From the NCBI RefSeq assembly GCF_947504145.1, contig NZ_CANNGQ010000001.1, positions 1,362,737 to 1,426,736 on the forward strand: DNA of 64,000 nucleotides. Direction: 5' to 3'. A model generated the notes under the pieces. That model saw nothing but the letters and a program-made list of their open reading frames with translations. It was not told the DNA's origin and searched no databases. This document shows positions 53,571-60,478 of the stretch, piece after piece (position 1 is the stretch's first letter; every line of letters begins with the position of its first letter). A program made the translations under genes and the position numbers. This stretch comes from an uncultured Microbulbifer sp. GTDB lineage: Bacteria; Pseudomonadota; Gammaproteobacteria; Pseudomonadales; Cellvibrionaceae.

Positions 53571-53609
53571 AAAAACAAAACGGGGGGCAATGCCCCCGTT
53601 TTGTTTTTT
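53571..53609. terminator. Bidirectional rho-independent terminator
   Basis: Long inverted repeat AAAAACAAAACGGGGG / CCCCCGTTTTGTTTTT with a six-base centre. It serves both the aldehyde dehydrogenase (plus) and the convergent DUF4862 gene (minus). Confidence 0.92.
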
Positions 53610-53664
53610 ATAAAAGCGTCCAATCAGAAATACAGCACCGCAGATCTACTGCCGCTGTATCCCG

Positions 53665-54624
53665 CTATTTAGTCACAAGGTCGAGCGCCGCCAGGCAATC
53701 CCGGTTATAGGCTACTCGGGAAGCCGCATCCAGATCCGTCGGCCGCACACCGATCTTCGCCCCCAGATAGTCGAGCTTTTGCCAGTCTGCGGCTTCCAGG
53801 GTTAGTGCCAGCTGTTCCCGCGTGAGCAGTGAGCCTTCCGCAAATTGCCCGCCCTCAAATACTTCCGCCGGTGGCATATGGGTATCGCGCCATACGCCGT
53901 AGGGTGTTTCCACGTCGGAAATGCCGGAGTACATCAGACCGCGCAACAGTCCCGCCTCGCGCACCAGTCGCAGGTGCTCCAGTGGGCCTTCCACGCTGCG
54001 TGTCTCCAGGGCCGAACGTCCCCAGTTGATGCAAATGCCCAGTTTTTGTTCGCGGTCCTGGTTCATTTCAAGCAGACAGTCGATTTCTTCCTGCACGGAA
54101 AGGAAGCCTTTTTCTGGCTTCAGGCCTTCCACAAACGCATCGCAGTGCTCGATAACCAGATTTGCACCACTCCAGTCCCAGGAGGTGATTTCCTCCAGAG
54201 AGCGCTTGAGCGATGCAACAGAGGACTGAGCCGCAGTGCGATTGGGGCTGGTGTGCAACTGCACGGCCTCTACCGCATTGCGCCCGAGGTGTTTATTGAG
54301 CTTCAGCACCGCCGCGTGCATTTGGCGGTAAAATTCAACCCCCTCCGCACGCCCGGCCTCGTCGTCAGACGCGATACCAAAGGCCGCATTCTTGCCCAGA
54401 CGCCCCATCACCCCGGGCACGCCGGTAAATACAAAATCCCATTCCGGGTCAATATTTCGCAGAAACCAGTCGTCGTCATGGGCGTGCAGCTCCCCGGTGA
54501 ACGGGTGCTCGAGCCCACGCAGGTTTTGCAGCTGTTTGATGCCGTTCAGGTATTCCTCCTGAACCTCCGGCTGCCAGGTTTCGGTCACGGGGGCGGTGGC
54601 GTAGGCGCCTAGGATGTATTTCAT
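53665..54624 (-). CDS. DUF4862 family protein
   Basis: A 319-aa cytoplasmic protein from the ATG at 54624 (MKYILGAYATAP), the usual beginning of DUF4862 proteins; the open frame upstream is not protein-like. Matching blocks are GELHAHDDDWFLRNIDPEWDFVFT, VPGVMGRLGKNAAFGIASDDEAGR and GLMYSGISDVETPYGVW. The fold is expected to be a sugar isomerase-like TIM barrel: acidic and His residues (IEHCDAF, HTSPNRT) recur at strand ends. I know of no demonstrated function. It is divergent from a mutarotase-like gene, in the agar locus, so a sugar-converting role is plausible. Confidence 0.8.
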   Translation of the reverse strand: MKYILGAYATAPVTETWQPEVQEEYLNGIKQLQNLRGLEHPFTGELHAHDDDWFLRNIDPEWDFVFTGVPGVMGRLGKNAAFGIASDDEAGRAEGVEFYRQMHAAVLKLNKHLGRNAVEAVQLHTSPNRTAAQSSVASLKRSLEEITSWDWSGANLVIEHCDAFVEGLKPEKGFLSVQEEIDCLLEMNQDREQKLGICINWGRSALETRSVEGPLEHLRLVREAGLLRGLMYSGISDVETPYGVWRDTHMPPAEVFEGGQFAEGSLLTREQLALTLEAADWQKLDYLGAKIGVRPTDLDAASRVAYNRDCLAALDLVTK

Positions 54625-54760
54625 AAGCTGATTGCGGTTCCTGGGATGCTTGAAAGGGCAGATAATATACAGGAACCTATTCGGGGCCAAAACCCGCGAG
54701 GCCGAGTCGCTAGATCCGGAATTGTTCGTCGCTACCGCTCTCAGAACCGACAGCCAAAAT

Positions 54761-55795
54761 ATGTCCAATACAACCCACTCCGCGTCCATAACACAGACGC
54801 GCTTTGACCGATTCTTAGCCTACCGTCTCCAGAATGAAGCGATGGCGGTGACGGTGGTGCCCGCCCTCGGAGGAAAAATCGTAAGTGTGACAACGGGGTT
54901 GCGCCAGCGCGAATGGCTGTGGAGAAATAACCGTATATGCCACAGAAAGGCGGTTCCCGCTGATTGCTACACCCGGCTGCACGATACCGGCGGTGTGGAC
55001 GAATGCTTTCCCAGTGTGGATGCCTGTGAGCTTCCGTCCGACGCCGGCGTGTTTGCGGGGCTTACTCTGCCCGATCACGGAGAACTTTACGGGCGCCCCT
55101 GGACGCAAGTGCGATGTACGGAGCATGCCGATGGATCGGTAAGCCTCATCCTCAAGCAGAAGTGCAGCACGCTTCCCGTCACGTTCCAACGCAGCCTGAC
55201 GCTGCCGCCAGATCAAGGATGCATCAAGTTCCAGTACAGCGTGCGCAATCTTTGCGATACCGCAGTACCTTTCAGCTGGTGCCTGCACCCGGCCCTGGCG
55301 ATAACCCCGGGAATGGAACTGGTGCTCCCGAATAATCATCAGCTTCACTGCTCATTTGCCTCCGAACATGCCCCACTGGTTACTGGCGATACGTTCTACT
55401 GGCCCAACACGCCCGGTGGTTCCAATCTATCTGTAATTCCCGAGGTTGCGCCGGAAAATGGCTTTGCGGCCAAGCTACTTTCGGTAAATGATCTATTTGA
55501 CTGTACCAATCCCGGGGCAAAGGCCCGGATCGGCATCATGGACCCGGCCACCGGCGAAGCATTGTATTTTGACTTGGCCCCAGAGGAGGTTCCGCACCTT
55601 GCGCTATGGCTGAACTACGGAGGCTGGGCCGGGGACGGGGGAACCCCTTACTTTAATCTGGTACTGGAACCCGCCATCGGAAATGCCGATAGCCTGCGTG
55701 AGCTGATTGACCGAAATACAGCACCGATACTTGCACCCGGGTCATCTCGTCAGTGGTCCTTCCAGATTTGCACCGACAACGCCCCTCTTTGTTAA
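54761..55795 (+). CDS. Aldose 1-epimerase-like protein
   Basis: Galactose mutarotase superfamily protein of about 344 aa. The ATG at 54761 is chosen because the upstream frame overlaps the divergent gene; no strong ribosome binding site is seen. Features of the beta-supersandwich include MAVTVVPALGGKIVSV near the N-terminus, LPDHGELYGRPW (with the catalytic-type His), FSWCLHPALAI and a Glu in LNLVLEPAIG-like NLVLEPAIG. It would interconvert anomers of a sugar or act on an oligosaccharide. It is more distant from GalM than usual, so a DUF4432/5107-type role is possible. The stop codon lies within the operator palindrome of the following sulfatase. Confidence 0.7.
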   Translation: MSNTTHSASITQTRFDRFLAYRLQNEAMAVTVVPALGGKIVSVTTGLRQREWLWRNNRICHRKAVPADCYTRLHDTGGVDECFPSVDACELPSDAGVFAGLTLPDHGELYGRPWTQVRCTEHADGSVSLILKQKCSTLPVTFQRSLTLPPDQGCIKFQYSVRNLCDTAVPFSWCLHPALAITPGMELVLPNNHQLHCSFASEHAPLVTGDTFYWPNTPGGSNLSVIPEVAPENGFAAKLLSVNDLFDCTNPGAKARIGIMDPATGEALYFDLAPEEVPHLALWLNYGGWAGDGGTPYFNLVLEPAIGNADSLRELIDRNTAPILAPGSSRQWSFQICTDNAPLC

Positions 55796-55818
55796 CAATA
55801 TACAAGTGGCGTTACACT
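55789..55818 (+). promoter_or_regulatory. Operator and promoter of the sulfatase gene
   Basis: Perfect TTGTTAACAA palindrome at 55789-55798, overlapping the preceding gene's stop codon and continuing as TATACAA. Its left half fits a -35 (TTGTTA) with -10 TACACT (55813-55818) after 18 bp, so a repressor bound here would block polymerase. Confidence 0.7.
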
Positions 55819-55847
55819 ACCCCAATTAATCAGCATTGGGGGTCACC

Positions 55848-57290
55848 ATGTCATTCCGGATCAGCGGCCGATTGGTTGCCGCGCTACTCACCCTACCGAT
55901 AATCGCCGTGTTCACCATACCGTCCGCGGCCATCGCGGCCACAAAAAAACCAAATATCGTTCTAATTCTGGCGGACGATGCCGGCTACGCAGACTTCAGT
56001 TTTCAGGGCAGTGAAGTATTCCAGACACCCAATATTGATCGCATTGCCAAGAGCGGTACCCGTTTTGAACAGGCCTATGTGAGCGCCGCGGTTTGCGGCC
56101 CTTCCCGCGCCGGGCTGATCACCGGTAAATACCAGCAACGCTTTGGCTATGAGGAAAACAATGTGCCCGACTATATGAGTGCAAATGGCACCACCGGGGA
56201 CGATATGGGACTGCCGCTGGACGAAAAAACCATCGCGGATCACCTCAAACCACTGGGTTACCACAGCGCCATCCTGGGCAAATGGCACCTGGGCAATGCA
56301 GATCGTTTTCACCCACTCAATCGCGGCTTCGATGAATTCTACGGTTTTCGTGGCGGTGCCCGCTCCTACTTCCCGTTTGATGAAAGCAACCCCAACCACC
56401 ATCGAGAGGATTTTCTCGAGCGCGGCTTCGGTGTTTTCGCGGAAACACCAAAATACTTTACCGACGCGCTGACCGATGAAGCGGTCGCCTTTGTCCAGCG
56501 CAACCAAGACAAGCCCTTCTTCCTCTACCTCTCCTACACTGCTGTGCACGCCCCCATGGATGCGTTGCCAGAGGATCTGGCCGCCTTCCCTCAACTTTCC
56601 GGCAATCGCCAGAAAGTCGCTGCCATGACCAGGGCCCTGGACAGGGGTGTCGGCAAATTGCTCGACACACTAGAAAAACAACGCTTGATCGACAACACCC
56701 TGATTGTGTTTACCAACGATAACGGCGGGCCCACGGATCACAACGCCTCCAATAACTATCCCCTGAGTGGCACCAAGGCCACCCATCTGGAGGGGGGAAT
56801 CCGGGTGCCGTTTGTCATGCAGTGGCCTGGCCAGATACCGGCAAAGCAGACATTTAGCCACCCCAGCAGCCTACTCGACCTGCTGCCGACGTTTTATTCC
56901 GCCGCTGGTGGAGATTCATCGAACCTAGAAGGAATCGACGGTGTAAACCTTATTCCCTACCTCACCGCCAAAACCACCGGAAAGCCGCACCAGTCCCTCT
57001 ACTGGAAAAAAGAAAACCGCGCAGCCATTCGGGATGGCGACTGGAAACTACTGCGTTTTCCGGACAGGCCTGCCGAACTCTATAATCTTGTGGACGATGC
57101 CAGTGAAAACAATAATCTGGCCCGGCAATACCCGGAAAAAGTAACCGCACTGTACAAAAAGCTATTCCAGTGGGAACTGCAACTGGATCGGCCAAAATGG
57201 CAATTGAAGCGGGAGTTCGAAGGACAGGCTATGGAGCGGATGGATGCTTTTAGAAAGGCAAAATTGCCCGAGACTTCAAGTAACCACTGA
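55848..57290 (+). CDS. Exported sulfatase (type I, formylglycine)
   Basis: Arylsulfatase-superfamily enzyme of 480 aa from the ATG at 55848 (GGGGG four bases upstream). A signal peptide spans about residues 1-31. The metal-binding start is NIVLILADDAGYADF, and the formylglycine motif is VCGPSRAGLITG with Cys83 (CxPSR), so maturation by a formylglycine-generating enzyme is needed. GKWHLG, SYTAVHAP and the metal-binding FTNDNGGPTDHNA follow. Its operator places it in the agar regulon; it may remove sulfate esters from agar, porphyran or related galactans. The exact position cleaved cannot be told. Confidence 0.93.
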   Translation: MSFRISGRLVAALLTLPIIAVFTIPSAAIAATKKPNIVLILADDAGYADFSFQGSEVFQTPNIDRIAKSGTRFEQAYVSAAVCGPSRAGLITGKYQQRFGYEENNVPDYMSANGTTGDDMGLPLDEKTIADHLKPLGYHSAILGKWHLGNADRFHPLNRGFDEFYGFRGGARSYFPFDESNPNHHREDFLERGFGVFAETPKYFTDALTDEAVAFVQRNQDKPFFLYLSYTAVHAPMDALPEDLAAFPQLSGNRQKVAAMTRALDRGVGKLLDTLEKQRLIDNTLIVFTNDNGGPTDHNASNNYPLSGTKATHLEGGIRVPFVMQWPGQIPAKQTFSHPSSLLDLLPTFYSAAGGDSSNLEGIDGVNLIPYLTAKTTGKPHQSLYWKKENRAAIRDGDWKLLRFPDRPAELYNLVDDASENNNLARQYPEKVTALYKKLFQWELQLDRPKWQLKREFEGQAMERMDAFRKAKLPETSSNH

Positions 57291-57309
57291 GCGCATACGT
57301 TTTTCACGA

Positions 57310-57346
57310 AAAAAGGCGGCCTTGAAATTAACAAGGCCGCCTTTCT
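57310..57346. terminator. Bidirectional terminator between sulfatase and lactonase genes
   Basis: Perfect 10-bp stem GGCGGCCTTG / CAAGGCCGCC with seven-base loop, A-rich on the left and TTTCTT on the right; it serves both convergent genes. Confidence 0.85.
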
Positions 57347-57391
57347 TGATGAACTCAGGTTTAACTCGATCCGACTGAATTGAACGCCCGA

Positions 57392-58435
57392 CTACACAAT
57401 CACCGCCGGTTCCGGCTGCCCTTTTATCGCATTGCGATATACCAGGGTGACGCCATTGGGGACTTTCGCATCTGGCGCGTCTTCAAGGCCCACCGCAGCA
57501 GTCGTCACATACATATCGGTAAAATCGTCACCGCCAAAGGCCGGGCAGGTAGTGCGGATAACGGGTGCTTGTAGTGCAACAGAGGCGCTGCCATCGGGAG
57601 TAAAGCATTGGGTACGCGCACCGTCCCACAGGGACGACCACATATTGCCCTGCCCGTCCATCACCGCGCCATCGGGGATGAGCTTCTGCTCGCTTAGATC
57701 CAGAAAGACTTCCCGCTCGCCGGCGAGCCATCCGTCTTCTTCATTCAACGCTACCCGGTAAACCAGGCTTTTGGCCGAGTCCGCGTAGTAACCGTAATTA
57801 CGCGCGCGATCAAAGCAGATTCCGTTGGGCACGGTCATCCCGCTATCCAGCTTCCGCAACTCACCTTTGTACCAGCGATACAGGTTGCCCTGGTCCGGCT
57901 CGCCTTCCATACCCATTGTGCCAATCCAGAATCCACCCCAGGGGTCGGCTCGGCCATCGTTGCTGCGGTTGCCCGGTAGATCCGGCTCTAGCGCACACAG
58001 CAGGGTTCTCTCCCCGCTGTTCAGGTCCATCAGGTGCAGGCCACTTTCAAAAGCGACAACAGCGCGGTCCCGGTCTACCCAGCCAATCGCCGAGGGCATT
58101 TCATCAAACTCCCAGGCCTGCTCACCATCCGCGCCATTGGCGAGCACGCGCTTGTTGAGCAGATCCACCCAGTACAGGTTTTTGCGCTGCGGGTGCCACA
58201 GGGGGCCTTCCCCCAGGCTGCAAATACGCTGATCGAATACTTCTGCCTGACCGATCCCGGCAGAACTCTGTGCAGTTTCACTCACGCCAACTTCCTCACA
58301 ATTCGCTTTATCATTTGCCCGACCATTCGCTGTGAGCGCCCGGGCCGCGGCGCTCACTGGCAGCGCACAGAGAGCGCTGGACAGAAATACCCGCACCATT
58401 TCACGGCGCGACAGACTGCTGTTTAGTCTTTTCAA
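57392..58435 (-). CDS. SMP-30/gluconolactonase family protein, exported
   Basis: Six-bladed propeller lactonase of the SMP-30 family (347 aa). The start is a TTG at 58435 with strong AAGGAAAG before it. The N-terminus has SRREMVRVFLSS followed by a hydrophobic region ending SAAARA, a probable Tat or Sec signal. Metal ligands are seen as GEGPLWH (Glu), NRSNDGRADPWGGFW (Asn/Asp), VPNGICFD (Asn) and LIPDGAVMD (Asp). It hydrolyses sugar lactones such as galactono-1,4-lactone. It ends an operon of MFS transporter, GH50 and VCBS-repeat protein, which ties it to galactose from agar. A periplasmic lactonase would require periplasmic sugar oxidation, which is unusual. Confidence 0.87.
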   Translation of the reverse strand: MKRLNSSLSRREMVRVFLSSALCALPVSAAARALTANGRANDKANCEEVGVSETAQSSAGIGQAEVFDQRICSLGEGPLWHPQRKNLYWVDLLNKRVLANGADGEQAWEFDEMPSAIGWVDRDRAVVAFESGLHLMDLNSGERTLLCALEPDLPGNRSNDGRADPWGGFWIGTMGMEGEPDQGNLYRWYKGELRKLDSGMTVPNGICFDRARNYGYYADSAKSLVYRVALNEEDGWLAGEREVFLDLSEQKLIPDGAVMDGQGNMWSSLWDGARTQCFTPDGSASVALQAPVIRTTCPAFGGDDFTDMYVTTAAVGLEDAPDAKVPNGVTLVYRNAIKGQPEPAVIV

Positions 58436-58480
58436 AATACTTTCCTTCCTGCTGACAGTTGGACGGTTGGCACATTTTCA

Positions 58481-60478
58481 CTACTCACTGCCCTTTCCAC
58501 TTACCAATACCCGTCCGCCTACCAATACCCGCTGATTTGCGGCGATGCCGCTCCGTGTCACTTCTGTTCCGTCTCGCCAGCGTACATGAATATCTACCGG
58601 GACGTGACTCATCCCCAGGCCAAAGTGCGCGACATCCAACTGGCCCTGAGAATGGGTCGCACTGCCTGAGCCTACCCGATGATATTGGCTATTTACAGAG
58701 ACTTCCGCTCCCTTTGGGTCTGTACCCTTCTGGGAATAGCCCACGCGAACCTGCAGGTAGTTGTTCTTTGGCGACTTAGACTGATGTGGATTGAGGGTGT
58801 TTTCAAACAGGTGCCAACGGCCCTGATCGTCATCGCCGCTCAACAGGTCCAGATCCCCGTCGTGATCGGAGTCGAACAGCGTACCCATATCACCATGACC
58901 GGACTGGCCGAGAAAGGTAGCGCCGTGATTGGATTGTTGGGCGAAGGCGCGGCCGTTCTGATTCAACAGCAGCAAATCTTCAACACGCTGGTGCAGGGCA
59001 CCGAACCGATAGACGAAAAAGTCCTGGTAGCCGTTATTGTCCAGATCACCCGCGGTCACGCCCCAGTTGTTGTCAGCACTTTGTGGTGGCAGCTTGCCAC
59101 TGATATCGGTAAAGCGCTGCCCATCATTACGCAACAGAATGTCGGAAACACCCAACTCCTGAGGCGTCCAGTCCGGCGCAATCTGTTTTACGCCATGTAC
59201 GCTGGCACGAATATCCCAGGCGAGATCGCCGTTCAAACACCACTCCAGACGCCATTTGTATTTGCCAGTCTCCGCACCTGTCGTTGCGTCTGTCGTTACA
59301 TCAGCGCCCTCGGAACTACCCTGCTCCACCAGCCCAAGATGCCAGCCATTTTCGACCACCTCGTCGGGGAAGCCCCTGGCGTCCTGCGGCGAAACCGTTA
59401 CCAGTGATTCACCCGCTGGAGTAGCGAGCTTCTCCGCACCCGCGCCCAGGTACACCGGCAGGGTAATTTCCTGCCCGCGCTGCCAGTGAAAGAATTCATT
59501 GAGCTGCAATGGGCCGTCACTGTAGAAGGTGATCCCATCGTGGCTACGATTGCCCTCATCGCGCAGATCCAGCCGACCGCTTTGCGCATCAAACGACACC
59601 GCATTATTGGCTATCTGGTAATAGGTCTTTCCCCGGGCTAGGTAGTAGTCCAGGTCGCCATCGTTATCGATGTCAGCCTCCGCCACTGCCATAACAAACT
59701 CGCGATCTGTGGCCTCGGGCAACCACTGTTCGGTCACATCGCGGAACCCGAAATCGCCGGTTCCCGCCCACAAGCTGACGGGCGAGAAGGCGATCAAGTC
59801 GTCGATATGATCGCCGTTGAAATCGGTAACCAGTACGCGCTCGGCTTCCATTTTCTCGAAGTTCGGCGCCTGGCGGTAACGGAATTGGTCATTGCCGATA
59901 TTTTCAAACAGGATATTGCGCGGACCTTTTTCGCCGGGGAGCATGATGGCATTGATCTGCAGCAGGTCCAGGTCGCCATCTAGATCCATATCGATCCAGC
60001 GTACCGAGCGCCCGCGGGCACCCATATTTTCGATACCGCTGCCCACGGTAATATCCCGAAATTCGCCGTTGTCGTTTTTCAGGATCCGTGGCGGTTGCGG
60101 GCTAGCACCATTGCCGCCGCCCAGGGCGACCGCCACATCCTGATCGCCGTCGCGATCATAGTCACCGGCGGCAATCCCGTGTACGTCCCAGCGCATAATC
60201 GGTGCATGGTGTTCCCGATAGCGGCCACCATCATCGCCCCAAAAAAGCTGCGCAGGCACCTTGTCGTGGTTGCTCAGTAGCAAGTCGTAACGGCCATCAC
60301 CGTTCAGGTCTGCCACGGCGGGGCCGGCGTATTTCCAGGTCGGCACTGTGCTCAGGCCCCGCTGCTCACTGACTTCCCTGAAACTGACCTTCGTGAAATT
60401 GGGCTCCGCAGCGGCGCTGCAGGTGCCAACGAGTACAGCCACGGCAAGCGATAGACGCAAAGCAGTTGATTGTTTCAT
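58481..60478 (-). CDS. Secreted FG-GAP/VCBS repeat protein with ASPIC/UnbV domain (CRTAC1-like)
   Basis: A 665-aa secreted protein with signal peptide (about residues 1-24). At least seven calcium-binding repeats of the DxDxDGxxD type are spread over the protein (DLNGDGRYD, DYDRDGDQD, DMDLDGDLD, DFNGDHIDD, DIDNDGDLD, DLDNNGYQD, DSDHDGDLD), predicting a beta-propeller. The C-terminal 90 residues (QVRVGYSQKGTDPKGAEVSV, HFGLGMSHVPVDIHVRWRDG) are an ASPIC/UnbV domain. The ATG overlaps the stop of the third GH50 gene by one base (TAATG), so they are co-translated. A cell-surface role in binding the polysaccharide or holding the agarase is possible; the function is unknown. Confidence 0.88.
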   Translation of the reverse strand: MKQSTALRLSLAVAVLVGTCSAAAEPNFTKVSFREVSEQRGLSTVPTWKYAGPAVADLNGDGRYDLLLSNHDKVPAQLFWGDDGGRYREHHAPIMRWDVHGIAAGDYDRDGDQDVAVALGGGNGASPQPPRILKNDNGEFRDITVGSGIENMGARGRSVRWIDMDLDGDLDLLQINAIMLPGEKGPRNILFENIGNDQFRYRQAPNFEKMEAERVLVTDFNGDHIDDLIAFSPVSLWAGTGDFGFRDVTEQWLPEATDREFVMAVAEADIDNDGDLDYYLARGKTYYQIANNAVSFDAQSGRLDLRDEGNRSHDGITFYSDGPLQLNEFFHWQRGQEITLPVYLGAGAEKLATPAGESLVTVSPQDARGFPDEVVENGWHLGLVEQGSSEGADVTTDATTGAETGKYKWRLEWCLNGDLAWDIRASVHGVKQIAPDWTPQELGVSDILLRNDGQRFTDISGKLPPQSADNNWGVTAGDLDNNGYQDFFVYRFGALHQRVEDLLLLNQNGRAFAQQSNHGATFLGQSGHGDMGTLFDSDHDGDLDLLSGDDDQGRWHLFENTLNPHQSKSPKNNYLQVRVGYSQKGTDPKGAEVSVNSQYHRVGSGSATHSQGQLDVAHFGLGMSHVPVDIHVRWRDGTEVTRSGIAANQRVLVGGRVLVSGKGSE

